Shown: in pieces, positions 18,880-27,477 of the stretch | Numbering within the stretch: the stretch's first letter is position 1 | Layout of the letters: each line of letters starts with the position of its first letter | Source: Crossiella sp. S99.2 | GTDB lineage: Bacteria; Actinomycetota; Actinomycetes; Mycobacteriales; Pseudonocardiaceae | Assembly: GCF_023094165.1 (NCBI RefSeq) | Contig: NZ_JALMDK010000004.1 | Location: 124,001 to 188,000 of the forward strand | DNA length: 64,000 nt | Direction: 5' to 3' | Position numbers and translations under genes: made by a program | The notes under the pieces: model-generated | What the model was told of the DNA's origin: nothing | Databases searched by the model: none | Seen by the model: the letters and a program-made list of their open reading frames with translations, nothing else

Positions 18880-19758
18880 GTGCCGCGAGTAGCGGTGATC
18901 GGCTACGCCAGTGTCGACCACGCCATGGAAACCGACCCGTTCCTGGCGGCGACCGGCACCACCCTGGTCCGCCGCCGCCTGTCCCACCCCTGGCCCCATC
19001 TGGGCGGCATCACCTACGCCGCCGAGGGCCTGACCGAGGCCGGACACGATGTCCGCGCGGTCACCTGGGTCGGCCAGGACGCCTTCGGCGCGGCCTACAC
19101 CGACCGCCTCGCCTCCTGGGGCGTCGACGTGTCCGGGGTGGACCAGAGCGGCGACCGAACCCCGTCGAACTACCTGTTCTACGCCCCGGACGAACAGGTC
19201 GTCACCGTCTACGACCCCGGCGAGCCGGTCCCCCAGTCCCTGACCGAGACCCAGCGCGCCGTCATCGCCGACAGCGATTGGGTCTGCCTGCTGGTCGGCC
19301 CCCGCCCCGTCACCGTGGAAATCCTGGACCTGCTCCGCCCCGACCAGCACCTGGCCTGGACAGTCAAAGACGACCCGGACGCCTACCCCGGCGGCCTGGT
19401 CCACCGCCTCCTGTCCACCGCCTCAGTGCTGACCTTCTCCACCCGGGAACGCCTTTTCCTGGAACGCGCGGTCGCCCCGAGGACGTTACGAGACCGCACC
19501 AGAGCCGAGGCCCTGCGTGCGGAAACCCAAGGTTCGGCTGGCGCCCAGTTCTGGCACAACGGCAACTCGGGAGCCGTCGGCACCACCGCGGTCGACGCGG
19601 TGGACACCACCGGCGCCGGCGACGTGTTCTTCGCCGCGGCGGTGGCCAGCATGATCGAGGACCCGGCGGACCCGCGCCGGGCCACCGAGGCCGGGGTGGC
19701 GGCCGCGACGGCGTTGCTGCGCTGCCGCAAGGACTCCACGGAAGGCAAGGTCTGCTGA
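18880..19758 (+). CDS. PfkB-family carbohydrate kinase
   Basis: A 292-residue sugar or nucleoside kinase of the ribokinase/PfkB family, phosphorylating a hydroxymethyl group with ATP. The N-terminal strand is RVAVIGYASVDH, the lid and substrate region includes GGITYAAEGLTEAGHDV, and the C-terminal signature DTTGAGDVFFAAAV carries the catalytic Asp and anion hole. GTG 18880 is chosen because GGAG lies five bases upstream; the in-frame TTG at 18841 adds 13 residues without support. The 184-base gap after serpin 2 suggests its own promoter. The substrate is unassigned. Confidence 0.87.
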   Translation: MPRVAVIGYASVDHAMETDPFLAATGTTLVRRRLSHPWPHLGGITYAAEGLTEAGHDVRAVTWVGQDAFGAAYTDRLASWGVDVSGVDQSGDRTPSNYLFYAPDEQVVTVYDPGEPVPQSLTETQRAVIADSDWVCLLVGPRPVTVEILDLLRPDQHLAWTVKDDPDAYPGGLVHRLLSTASVLTFSTRERLFLERAVAPRTLRDRTRAEALRAETQGSAGAQFWHNGNSGAVGTTAVDAVDTTGAGDVFFAAAVASMIEDPADPRRATEAGVAAATALLRCRKDSTEGKVC

Positions 19759-19819
19759 CCCGAGGCCGGGCTGTGGGTAGGGCGAGGGGCGCCGTGGGTG
19801 GGCGGCATAGGGTTTGGGG

Positions 19820-20221
19820 GTGGGTGTTGATTTGCTGGGGCGTGGGGTGGGGTTCGCGGAGTTCTGGACTGAGCGGCGGTTGGCGTCGTTGAGTTCGGTG
19901 CGGCCGGATGGGCGGCCGCATGTGGTGCCGGTGGGGGTGACCGTGGACTTCGCGAGTGGGATCGCTCGGGTGATCACTTTTCGGCATTCGGTGAAGGCTC
20001 GGTTGGTGGCGGGGGCTGGGGTGGCGGGGCTGGCGGTGGCGGTGTGTCAGTTCGAGGGGGCGCACTGGTCGACCCTGGAAGGGCGGGCGGTGGTGCGGGA
20101 GGACGCCGAGTCGGTGGCGGACGCGGTGGCGCGGTATGCGCGGCGGTATCGGCAGCCGAAGGAGAACCCGGCAAGGGTGGTGCTGGAGATCGCGGTGAGC
20201 CGGGTGCTCGGGAACCGTTAG
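19820..20221 (+). CDS. PPOX-class F420-dependent oxidoreductase-like protein
   Basis: A 133-residue split-barrel flavin/F420-binding protein. Recognisable parts are FAEFWTERRLASLSSVRPDG, RPHVVPVGVTVD, ITFRHSVKARLV and CQFEGAHWSTLEGRAVV, as in the mycobacterial Rv1155/Rv2074 group (F420 or biliverdin reductase). The start at GTG 19820 is the best guess, as no clear Shine-Dalgarno is visible; a TTG six bases earlier is possible. TTG and GTT codons are more frequent than in the ruv/sec genes, which suggests a different history. The stop overlaps that of the convergent GNAT gene by four bases. Confidence 0.8.
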   Translation: MGVDLLGRGVGFAEFWTERRLASLSSVRPDGRPHVVPVGVTVDFASGIARVITFRHSVKARLVAGAGVAGLAVAVCQFEGAHWSTLEGRAVVREDAESVADAVARYARRYRQPKENPARVVLEIAVSRVLGNR

Positions 20222-20697
20222 GGCCTGGGCTTTTCCAGGACGACGAGCAGGACGCCCGCGGTGTCCGGGCGTTCGCTGACGCGGGTGTAGCCGCGGCGTT
20301 CGTATATCGCGAGAGACTCGGCGCTGTCCGTGCCAGTGGCCAGCCACAGGGTCCTGATCTGGGGCGGGGCCGCGTTTTCCAGGGCGGTGAGCAGGGCCGC
20401 GCCCACGCCTTCGCCCTGGCGGTCGGGGGCCACCACGAAGCGGGCCACCTCCAGGCGGTCGCCGTCGACCACACCACGGACGGCGCCGACCAGGCGGTGG
20501 CCGGAGAAGGCGCCCAGGGTGGGAATCTCCGGGTTCGCGATCAGGGCCCGGAGCTGGTCCAGGGTGTCCAGGAGTGGCGGGAGGAAGGGTTCGCGGTAGC
20601 GCTGGGCTTCGGGCAGGAAGGCGGCGCGTTGCAGGGTGAGGAGTTCGCCTGCGTGGTCGGGCCGCAAGGCGGCGATGCGGATGGCGGGTGTGGTCAT
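20218..20697 (-). CDS. GNAT-family N-acetyltransferase
   Basis: A 159-residue acetyltransferase with the GNAT fold. Strand 4 and motif A read VARFVVAPDRQGEGVGAALL, with the acetyl-CoA pyrophosphate loop R/Q-x-x-G-x-G/A, and motif B includes LAIYERRGYTRV. The substrate cannot be inferred. ATG 20697 overlaps the stop of the upstream DUF4262 gene by four bases (ATGA), implying translational coupling. Longer in-frame starts run through that gene and are rejected. It is convergent with the F420/PPOX gene. Confidence 0.87.
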   Translation of the reverse strand: MTTPAIRIAALRPDHAGELLTLQRAAFLPEAQRYREPFLPPLLDTLDQLRALIANPEIPTLGAFSGHRLVGAVRGVVDGDRLEVARFVVAPDRQGEGVGAALLTALENAAPPQIRTLWLATGTDSAESLAIYERRGYTRVSERPDTAGVLLVVLEKPRP

Positions 20698-21221
20698 GGG
20701 CCGTTCACTCCGGGGAGCCAGCTTTCGGGGGTGCCGCTGGCGGTGAGGACCGGCTGGGCGCGGTGGAAGCGGTAGCAGCCGCCTTGCCAGGGCCAGGCGT
20801 GGTCGTGGGTGGGCCAGAGCAGTTGCAGGGCGGGAAAGTCGTTGTCGGGGTAGAGGGCGCGGGCTGAGGTCAGCCAGTCGGGGTAGTGCTCTCCGGCCAC
20901 GCGTTCGAAGGTGACCTGGTAGCCGTCGATGAAGCCGTCGTAGCGGTAGCCGGGGGCGAAGCGTTCGCCGGCGGCGGCGCGCTCGGCGTAGCGGCGGACC
21001 AGGTCGCGGGCGTGCTGGTCGGGGGCGCCCAGGATGATGACCTCCGGGGTGTGGCGCAGGGCCCACAGGCCGACGGTGTAGTGGCTGCCGGGGATGCGCA
21101 GGCCGGTGAGCGGGTCCTGGTCGGCGGCCACGGCGACCGTGGCGTAGTCGTGTTCGGCGACGTGTTTCAGCAGGTCGCGGCGGACGTCTTCCGCGGTGGC
21201 GCCGTTGCACATGTCGCACAT
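20694..21221 (-). CDS. DUF4262-domain protein 1 (with CxxC N-terminus)
   Basis: A 175-residue protein of the DUF4262 family, widespread in actinobacteria and of unknown function. The chosen ATG 21221 gives MCDMCNG, a typical start of this family with a CxxC pair, and has GGAGGG nine bases upstream. Conserved family parts are SHYTVGLW, PEVIILG, GYQVTFERV, YPDWLTSARALY and HDHAWPWQGG. It overlaps the GNAT start by four bases and is followed on the same strand by a diverged paralogue at 21279-21785. Confidence 0.82.
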   Translation of the reverse strand: MCDMCNGATAEDVRRDLLKHVAEHDYATVAVAADQDPLTGLRIPGSHYTVGLWALRHTPEVIILGAPDQHARDLVRRYAERAAAGERFAPGYRYDGFIDGYQVTFERVAGEHYPDWLTSARALYPDNDFPALQLLWPTHDHAWPWQGGCYRFHRAQPVLTASGTPESWLPGVNGP

Positions 21222-21278
21222 GCCTGAAGTCCCTCCGGTTGGCTTGTTCGAACATATGTTCGCACGAGCCACCGACAG

Positions 21279-21785
21279 TCAGGGGCCTTCAGCGCCGGAT
21301 GTCCAACTTTCGGGGTACCCGGACTCGGTCAGCACCGGCTGCCACTCGAAGAAGCCGGCGGGGGCGTTCTCCTGCCACGGCCAGTGGCCCTCGGGCGTGG
21401 TGACGATGATCTGCATCGCCGGGAAGTTGCCCTGGGGGTGGAAGAGGAAGACGAAGCCGAGGAACTCCGGGTAGTAGCCCAGGTTGACCTTCTCGAAGGT
21501 GACCAGGCAGCCGGGCAGGAAGTCCTGGTACACCTTGCCCAGCGGGAAGCGCTCGCCGCGGGAGATGCGGTCCACGTAGGCGCCGATGACGTGCGTGGCC
21601 GCTTCCTCGGGCAGGCCGATGACGACGGCCTCGGGGGCGCCGAAGCGGCGCCAGCAGCCGACGGAGAGGGCGAAGTTGGCGGCGCCTTCTTCCTCCGGGA
21701 CGTGCACGACGGCCGCGCCGTGTTGCTCGGCGGAGGCGAGGAGTTCGCGGCGGAGCTGGTCGTCGGCGGTTTCCAGGGGCGGCAT
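21279..21785 (-). CDS. DUF4262-domain protein 2
   Basis: A 168-residue paralogue of the neighbouring DUF4262 protein. The shared pattern includes ALSVGCWRRFGAPEAVVIGLP, a conserved region around FLPGCLVTFEKV, YPEFLGFVFLFHPQGNFPAMQ and GHWPWQ, but the N-terminal CxxC is missing. The start is ATG 21785. The paralogues share a C-terminal motif of the form PVLTxSGxPESW, suggesting an ancient tandem duplication. Function is unknown. Confidence 0.75.
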   Translation of the reverse strand: MPPLETADDQLRRELLASAEQHGAAVVHVPEEEGAANFALSVGCWRRFGAPEAVVIGLPEEAATHVIGAYVDRISRGERFPLGKVYQDFLPGCLVTFEKVNLGYYPEFLGFVFLFHPQGNFPAMQIIVTTPEGHWPWQENAPAGFFEWQPVLTESGYPESWTSGAEGP

Positions 21786-21916
21786 GGGGTCATTCTGCCG
21801 TTCGCCGGAGGCCGGATGAGCGGGGGTGGACTAGGCCGTTCAGACCAATTTTTCAGTTCCCGCCGCCGGGCTGCTCCGCGGGCTCCAGGTACCTGTGCGA
21901 GGCGGGCACAAGCGAA

Positions 21917-21954
21917 TGCCGCGCCGCCCCGCTGGTGCGGGACGGCGCGGCATC
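21917..21954 (-). terminator. Strong hairpin after yebC
   Basis: A 17-bp stem (21917-21933 with 21938-21954, one mismatch) closes on a TGGT loop 27 bases past the yebC stop. It has no long T tract, but stability and position argue for the terminator of the pdxT-yebC transcript. The remaining sequence of 21786-21980 shows no gene. Confidence 0.75.
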
Positions 21955-21980
21955 GCGGAGAACTCGGCCGGAACGACCGC

Positions 21981-22733
21981 CTACGCGTCGACCTCGGCCA
22001 TCACGTCATCGCTCACGTCGAAGTTCGCGAACACGTTCTGCACGTCGTCGCAGTCTTCCAGGGCGTCGATCAGCCGGAAGACCTTCCGCGCGCCGTCGGC
22101 GTCCAGTGAGACGCTGATGGCGGGCAGGAAGTTGGCGTCGGCGGAGTCGTAGTCGATGCCGGCGCCCTGCAGCGCGGTGCGGACCGCGACCATGTCGCCG
22201 GCTTCGGAGACGATCTCGAAGCTGTCCCCCAGGTCGTTGACCTCTTCAGCGCCCGCGTCGAGCACGGCCATGAGCACGTCGTCCTCGCTCATGTCGTTCT
22301 TGGGCACGAGGATGACGCCCTTGCGGGTGAACAGGTAGGCCACCGAGCCCGGGTCGGCCATGTTGCCGTTGTTGCGGGTCATGGCCACGCGGACCTCGCT
22401 GGCGGCCCGGTTGCGGTTATCGGTGAGGCATTCGACCAGGACCGCCACGCCGTTGGGGCCGTAGCCCTCGTACATGATGGTCTGCCAGTCGGCGCCGCCG
22501 GCCTCTTCACCGCCGCCGCGCTTGCGGGCGCGCTCGATGTTGTCCGAGGGCACCGAGTTCTTCTTCGCCTTCTGGATGGCGTCGAAGAGGGTCGGGTTGC
22601 CTTCGGGGTCGCCCCCACCGGTCCGCGCGGCGACCTCGATGTTCTTGATCAGCTTCGCGAACAGCTTGCCGCGCTTGGCGTCGAGGGCGGCCTTCTTGTG
22701 CTTGGTGGTGGCCCACTTGGAGTGGCCGCTCAT
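21981..22733 (-). CDS. yebC: YebC/PmpR-family regulatory protein
   Basis: A 250-residue YebC/TACO1 family protein, known as a DNA-binding regulator and, more recently, as a factor assisting translation of proline-rich stretches. The N-terminus [22 protein letters not shown] is diagnostic, followed by [11 protein letters not shown], the [14 protein letters not shown] core and the acidic C-terminal domain. It is transcribed with pdxT (48 bases apart). In many actinobacteria ruvC follows directly; here about 10 kb of accessory genes lie between. Confidence 0.96.
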   Translation of the reverse strand: MSGHSKWATTKHKKAALDAKRGKLFAKLIKNIEVAARTGGGDPEGNPTLFDAIQKAKKNSVPSDNIERARKRGGGEEAGGADWQTIMYEGYGPNGVAVLVECLTDNRNRAASEVRVAMTRNNGNMADPGSVAYLFTRKGVILVPKNDMSEDDVLMAVLDAGAEEVNDLGDSFEIVSEAGDMVAVRTALQGAGIDYDSADANFLPAISVSLDADGARKVFRLIDALEDCDDVQNVFANFDVSDDVMAEVDA

Positions 22734-22781
22734 CTCTCCTCCGTCGCTCTCGTCACCGTTGACGCGTTCCCCGTCAGCTTC

Positions 22782-23402
22782 TCAGGCCGCGCGCACGGTG
22801 TCCGCGAACAGGCGGTGCACCCGCCCGTCGCCGGTCAGTTCAGGGTGGAACGCGGTTGCCAGCACGCGTCCCTGTCGAACGGCGACGATCCTACCGGCGG
22901 CCGCCCCGGAGTCCGGGACGTCCGGCACGGTGGCGAGCACTTCCACCTCGTCGCCGACCGATTCCACCCACGGCGCCCGGATGAACACCGCGCGCACGGG
23001 GTCGCCCTCGATGCCGGTGACGTCGAGGTCGGCCTCGAAGGAGTCGACCTGGCGGCCGAAGGCGTTGCGCCGGACCACCATGTCCACGGCGCCGAGCTGG
23101 TGCTGGTCCGGACGTCCGTCGAGCACCGTGCTGGCGAGCATGATCATGCCAGCACAGGAGCCGAAGGCGGGCAGCCCCTCCTTCAACCGCAGACGCAACG
23201 GTTCCAGCAGCTCGAAGTTGGTGAGCAGGCGGCTCATCGTGGTGGACTCGCCACCGGGGATGACCAGCCCGTGCACCTGTGCCAGCTCCTCGGCCCGGCG
23301 GACCGGGCGGGCCAGCACATCGCATTCGGCGAGCGCCACCAGGTGCTCTCGCACGTCACCCTGCAGGGCGAGTACTCCGACCACGGGCTGGGCTGCCGAC
23401 AC
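22782..23402 (-). CDS. pdxT: Pyridoxal 5'-phosphate synthase glutaminase subunit PdxT
   Basis: A 206-residue class-I glutamine amidotransferase that hydrolyses glutamine and passes ammonia to PdxS for vitamin B6 synthesis. The nucleophile Cys lies in [10 protein letters not shown], the oxyanion/glycine region is [14 protein letters not shown], and the catalytic His-x-Glu is in [10 protein letters not shown]. The start is at 23402. Its partner pdxS is normally adjacent but here lies 6.5 kb away at 29950-30849, on the same strand and separated by accessory genes. Confidence 0.96.
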   Translation of the reverse strand: MSAAQPVVGVLALQGDVREHLVALAECDVLARPVRRAEELAQVHGLVIPGGESTTMSRLLTNFELLEPLRLRLKEGLPAFGSCAGMIMLASTVLDGRPDQHQLGAVDMVVRRNAFGRQVDSFEADLDVTGIEGDPVRAVFIRAPWVESVGDEVEVLATVPDVPDSGAAAGRIVAVRQGRVLATAFHPELTGDGRVHRLFADTVRAA

Positions 23403-23449
23403 TGCGCACTCCTGAACTGCTGGAACCGTTGCTTGCTGGTCCTACCAGC

Positions 23450-24910
23450 TTATTCGCCCGCGATCGGCTCCCGAACCGGGGTGCTCTCCTTGGCCTTGCC
23501 CGCCGCGGCGGCGACCGCCTGGTTGCGGCGGCTGACCAGCTTCCAGCCCACGAACAGCACCAGCGCGATGATCGGCATCGAATAGAACGCGATCCGCTCG
23601 GCGCCCTCGGTGAAGGCCATCAGGACCAGCACCAGCACCAGGAAGCCGATGCTGAGCCAGCTGGTGTACGGCGCGCCCGGCATCCGGAACTCGCTGCGCG
23701 GCAGCTCGCCCTTGTCCGCCTTGCGGCGCAACCGGATCTGGCAGTACAGCAGGGTGATCCAGGTGGTGATCACGCCGAGGCTGGCCACCGCGATGGCGAT
23801 GTCGAATGCCTCCTTGGGCACCAGGTAGTTCAGCACCACGCCGAAGAGGTAGACGATCGCGGTGAACAGGATGCCGCCGTAGGGCACGTGCCGGGCGGAC
23901 ATCTTGCCGGTGAACTTGGGCGCCTCGCCCTTCTGCGCCAGCGAGCGCAGGATGCGGCCGGTGGAGTACAGCCCCGAGTTGCACGAGGACAGCGCCGCGG
24001 TCAGCACGACCGCGTTCATCACATCGCCCGCGCCGGGGATGCCCAGCCGGGTGAACACGGTGACGAACGGGCTCTCCGCGCCGGAGTACAGCGTCCACGG
24101 CAGCACCATGGCCAGCAGCAGCACCGAGCCGATGTAGAAGATGCCGATCCGCCACACCACGCCGTTGATCGCCTTGGGCAACACCTTGCGCGGGTCCTTG
24201 GTCTCACCGGCGGCGATGCCGACCAGCTCGATCGCGGAGTAGGCGAAGATGACCGCCTGCAGGCTCATCAGCACCACGCCCACGCCATTGGGCAGGAAGC
24301 CCTCGTGCGCGGTCAGGTTGGACACGGACGCGGTCGTCCCGCCGACATCGGCCGAGGTCAGCACCAGCGCGAGGCCGGTGAACAGGAAGACGATGATCGC
24401 CAGCACCTTGATGACGGAGAACCAGAACTCCAGTTCGCCGAACAGCTTCACCGACAGCAGGTTGACCAGCAGCAGCACGGCCAGCGCGACCAGCGCGGTG
24501 ATCCACTGCGGCACGTCGGGCAGCCAGCGGTGCACGTAGATGGCCACCGCGGTGATCTCCGCGATGCCGGTCATGGCCCAGTTGACCCAGTACATCCAGC
24601 CGCTGGTGAAGCCGGCCCACGGACCCACGAACTCGCGGGCGTACTCCACGAAGCTGCCCGCGGTGGGCCGGTGCATGACCAGCTCCCCCAGCGCGCGCAT
24701 CACGAAGAACGCGGCGATGCCGCAGGCCGCGTAGGCCAGGACCAGTCCTGGACCGGACGTGGCGAGCCTGCCGCCCGCGCCCAGGAACAGGCCGACGCCG
24801 ATGGCGCCGCCGATCGCGATCATCTGGACCTGGCGGTTGGACAACGTCTTGACGTATCCGTCGTCGTCAGGCTGGCCCGGTTTGGTGTCGAGCTCCGGCG
24901 CGGAAGCCAC
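23450..24910 (-). CDS. Amino-acid permease (APC/AAT family)
   Basis: A 486-residue proton-coupled amino-acid importer with about 12 TM helices. The family start LSNRQVQMIAIGGAIGVGLFLGAG, the conserved FVMRALGELVMHRPTAGSF and the AIELVGIAAGET motif place it in the AAT branch of the APC superfamily, near asparagine and GABA/aromatic permeases; the substrate is not decided. GTG 24910 is chosen for the GAGAGGGG motif six bases upstream; an in-frame extension to 25024 is unsupported. It lies between pdxT and the trans-sulfuration gene on the same strand. Confidence 0.9.
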   Translation of the reverse strand: MASAPELDTKPGQPDDDGYVKTLSNRQVQMIAIGGAIGVGLFLGAGGRLATSGPGLVLAYAACGIAAFFVMRALGELVMHRPTAGSFVEYAREFVGPWAGFTSGWMYWVNWAMTGIAEITAVAIYVHRWLPDVPQWITALVALAVLLLVNLLSVKLFGELEFWFSVIKVLAIIVFLFTGLALVLTSADVGGTTASVSNLTAHEGFLPNGVGVVLMSLQAVIFAYSAIELVGIAAGETKDPRKVLPKAINGVVWRIGIFYIGSVLLLAMVLPWTLYSGAESPFVTVFTRLGIPGAGDVMNAVVLTAALSSCNSGLYSTGRILRSLAQKGEAPKFTGKMSARHVPYGGILFTAIVYLFGVVLNYLVPKEAFDIAIAVASLGVITTWITLLYCQIRLRRKADKGELPRSEFRMPGAPYTSWLSIGFLVLVLVLMAFTEGAERIAFYSMPIIALVLFVGWKLVSRRNQAVAAAAGKAKESTPVREPIAGE

Positions 24911-25038
24911 GCGGCGCCCCTCTCTATCCTCGATTACAGATATCCGGGGCCCACACTGTGGAATCACGTAACAGGCCCCGTTGCCCTCTGAAGCGGGGAC
25001 GATATCGCCATCGAGTGTGCACAAAGCTATAGCGTTCG

Positions 25039-26232
25039 CTAGGACGTAATGGGAATCACGTTGATTCTTATGAGAACCTCAAGTGCGGCATCAAGATCGC
25101 TCCACAGGTCCTCGACGTCCTCCAGACCCACCGAGACACGCACCAGTCTGGGGCTGATTCCGCAGGCCAGACGGTCTGTGTCGGGGACAAGACGGTGGGT
25201 CAGCGCGGCCGGTCGCTCCACCAGGGAATCGACCGAACCGAGGCTCACCGCATGGGTGAAAAGGCGGAGTTTCGCCAGCATGGCATCCGATTCTTCGAAT
25301 GTCTCGAAGGAGAGCACCGCGCCGGGCCCGCGGAGCTGTCTGCCCAGCACACCGTGCGGATCGGAACCGGCCAGTCCCGGATAATGGACCTTCGCCACTG
25401 CCGGGTGAACGCTGAGCCTGGCGGCGAGTTCGGCGGCGGTGCGCTGGGCCGCCTCCACCCGCAGCGGCAGTGTGGCCAGGCCGCGGTGCAGCAGGTAGGC
25501 CGACATCGGGTGCAGCAGCGCGCCGGTGGCCACGCGCAGGCTGCGGATCGCCGCGGCCTGCTCGGCGGGGGCGGCCACGATGCCGCCCATGGCGTCGCCG
25601 TGGCCGCCGAGGTACTTGGTGGCCGAGTGCAGCACGTAGGTGGCGCCGTGCGCGGCCGGGTTCTGCAGCACCGGGGTGGCGAAGGTGTTGTCCACCAGCA
25701 CCGGCACGCCCCCGGCCGCGGCTACCAGGGCGTCCAGGTCCACCAGGTCCAGGGTCGGGTTGGCCGGGGTCTCCGCGATCACCAGGCCGGTGTCCGGCCG
25801 GATCGCCGCGGCCACCCCGGCGGCCTCGGCGAAGGTGACCTCCACGCCGAGGATTCCGCTGGTCAGCAGGTGGTCGGTGCCGCCGTAGAGCGGGCGCAGC
25901 GCGACCACGTGCTTGCGGCCGGTGGTCAGGCAGGCGGCCTGCACGGTGGCGACCAGGGCGGCCATGCCGCTGCCGAAGGCGACCGCGTCCGGCAGCCCTT
26001 CGAGTTCGGCCAGCGCGCGCTCGAACCGGGACACGGTCGGGTTGATCAGCCGCCCGTACACCGGCGAGCCGGCCGTCGGCGCGCCCTCGGCCAGTTCCAG
26101 CAGGGCCCGTTCGCCTGCGTCGGCGTCGGTGAGCGGGTAGGTGGTGGACAGGTCGATCGGCAGGGCGTGCACGCCGAGGGCGGTCAACTCGTCCCGGCCG
26201 GCGTGCACGGCTCGGGTGTGGATGCTGCGCAT
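25039..26232 (-). CDS. PLP-dependent trans-sulfuration enzyme (cystathionine/methionine lyase family)
   Basis: A 397-residue Cys/Met-metabolism PLP enzyme. The cofactor lysine is in LHSATKYLGGHGD, with upstream VLVDNTFATPVL and the substrate loop RPLYGGTDHLL. Methionine gamma-lyases carry Cys in that loop (YGCT); Gly here favours a cystathionine gamma-lyase or synthase-like role, but the reaction is open. ATG 26232 is the start; a longer reading would overlap the divergent Lrp gene. The Lrp/AsnC regulator 75 bases away suggests induction by its amino-acid substrate, and the adjacent permease may import it. Confidence 0.88.
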   Translation of the reverse strand: MRSIHTRAVHAGRDELTALGVHALPIDLSTTYPLTDADAGERALLELAEGAPTAGSPVYGRLINPTVSRFERALAELEGLPDAVAFGSGMAALVATVQAACLTTGRKHVVALRPLYGGTDHLLTSGILGVEVTFAEAAGVAAAIRPDTGLVIAETPANPTLDLVDLDALVAAAGGVPVLVDNTFATPVLQNPAAHGATYVLHSATKYLGGHGDAMGGIVAAPAEQAAAIRSLRVATGALLHPMSAYLLHRGLATLPLRVEAAQRTAAELAARLSVHPAVAKVHYPGLAGSDPHGVLGRQLRGPGAVLSFETFEESDAMLAKLRLFTHAVSLGSVDSLVERPAALTHRLVPDTDRLACGISPRLVRVSVGLEDVEDLWSDLDAALEVLIRINVIPITS

Positions 26233-26246
26233 GGCTCGGATCGTGA

Positions 26247-26277
26247 CGCAATCGTCGGCGTCTCTGGGTAGATTGCG
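26247..26277. promoter_or_regulatory. Candidate Lrp operator between divergent genes
   Basis: CGCAATC (26247-26253) and GATTGCG (26271-26277) form a perfect 7-bp dyad with a 17-base spacer, centred between the trans-sulfuration gene and the Lrp-family gene. Lrp/AsnC proteins bind such spaced dyads, so autoregulation plus control of the enzyme gene is likely. Confidence 0.5.
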
Positions 26278-26307
26278 AATCCTGTTCGGCGAAGTGAGGT
26301 GAGGTCC

Positions 26308-26781
26308 GTGCTGGATGCGGTGGACGCGGCCATCGTGCAGGAGTTGCAGAACGACGCTCGGCTGCCCAACAAGGACCTGGCCGCGCTGGTGAACCTGGCG
26401 CCCTCGACCTGCCTGGTCCGGCACCGGGCGCTGCGTGAGCGCGGGGTGCTCACCGGGTACCGGGCCGAGGTGGACCTGACCGAGCTGGGCAGGCCGGTGC
26501 AGGCGATGATCGCGGTGCGGGTGCGCCCGCACACCAGGGCGATCGTGCAGCCCTTCATCGACTTCGCGCTGGCCCTGCCGGAAACCCTTGCCCTGTCCCA
26601 TGTGGCCGGTCCGGACGATTTCCTGGTGCACGTGGCGGTGGCCGACACCGCGCACCTGCAACGACTGGTGCTGGACTCCTTCACCACCCGCAAGGAGGTC
26701 GCCCAGCTGCAGACGCATCTAGTCTTCGAGCACATCCGCAAACGGGCGGTGCCGCCCGCGGAGGGGGCCCTGCTGGGGTGA
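26308..26781 (+). CDS. Lrp/AsnC-family transcriptional regulator
   Basis: A 157-residue feast/famine regulator: an N-terminal HTH (IVQELQNDARLPNKDLAALV then LAPSTCLVRHRALRERGVL) and a C-terminal RAM ligand-binding domain (HVAGPDDFLVHVAVADTAHL). GTG 26308 is favoured because GAGGTG lies six bases upstream; GTG 26299 would add three residues. It is divergent from the trans-sulfuration enzyme and is probably its substrate-sensing regulator, acting through the dyad at 26247-26277. Confidence 0.92.
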   Translation: MLDAVDAAIVQELQNDARLPNKDLAALVNLAPSTCLVRHRALRERGVLTGYRAEVDLTELGRPVQAMIAVRVRPHTRAIVQPFIDFALALPETLALSHVAGPDDFLVHVAVADTAHLQRLVLDSFTTRKEVAQLQTHLVFEHIRKRAVPPAEGALLG

Positions 26782-26833
26782 CGTGCGGGCGTTTCGCGGG
26801 TGGGCGGGGCGGGCACCGGCTACGGTGCTCGCC

Positions 26834-27412
26834 GTGTCAGCACCACAGGATCCGGTCCAGCCGCCGTCGCAGGACCCAGCCCCGTACTCCCCGGCCACGG
26901 CGGAGCCCCACTACCCCGCGCCGGCGGAACCGCAGTACCCGGTCGCGCCCGAGCCGCAGTACCCGGTGGCCCCGGAGGTGCAGTATCCGGTGACGCCCGA
27001 GGTCCAGTACCCGGTCGTGCCCGACGCGCAGTACCAGCCGCAGCCGCCATACCCGGCGCCGATGAGCTACCAGGACTCCGGCGGCTACCAGAAGGCCGCC
27101 TACCCCGGGTACCAGCAGCAGGGCTACCCGGGCGGTTACCAGCAGGGCTATCCGCAGGCGTACCCGCAGCAGAAGACCAACGGGATGTCGGTGGCCGCGC
27201 TGGTCTGCGGGATCATCCCGTTCTTCATCCTGCCGGTGCTGGGCATCATCTTCGGCGCGGTGGCGCTCAACCAGATCAAGCAGTCCGGCGAACAGGGCCG
27301 CGGCATGGCACTGGCCGGACTGGTCGTGGGCTGCGTCTGGGTCGGGTTGTTCCTGTTGTTCTTCCTGATCCCGTTGCTCTTCGTCGGTTCGGTGCCGTTC
27401 CTGGTGGGCTGA
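26834..27412 (+). CDS. Proline/tyrosine-rich DUF4190 membrane protein
   Basis: A 192-residue protein starting at GTG 26834. The first 115 residues are low-complexity, with repeated QYPV/APE/TPE units and a GYQQGYP stretch, and are probably cytoplasmic and disordered. Two TM helices follow in a DUF4190 domain (MSVAALVCGIIPFFILPVLG, then GMALAGLVVGCVW) with the family loop LNQIKQSGEQGRG. Function is unknown; such proteins are envelope-associated in actinobacteria. A second DUF4190 gene follows 65 bases downstream. Confidence 0.78.
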   Translation: MSAPQDPVQPPSQDPAPYSPATAEPHYPAPAEPQYPVAPEPQYPVAPEVQYPVTPEVQYPVVPDAQYQPQPPYPAPMSYQDSGGYQKAAYPGYQQQGYPGGYQQGYPQAYPQQKTNGMSVAALVCGIIPFFILPVLGIIFGAVALNQIKQSGEQGRGMALAGLVVGCVWVGLFLLFFLIPLLFVGSVPFLVG

Positions 27413-27477
27413 GCGCGGAACCCGGTTGAGCGGAGCCGGTTTGCCTAGACAGTCGCGGGTAGAGGAAAGTTCGCTCC

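Noticed and set aside
25039..26232. Methionine gamma-lyase by direct assignment
   Set aside because: The substrate loop has YGGT rather than YGCT, so only the broader trans-sulfuration family is supported.
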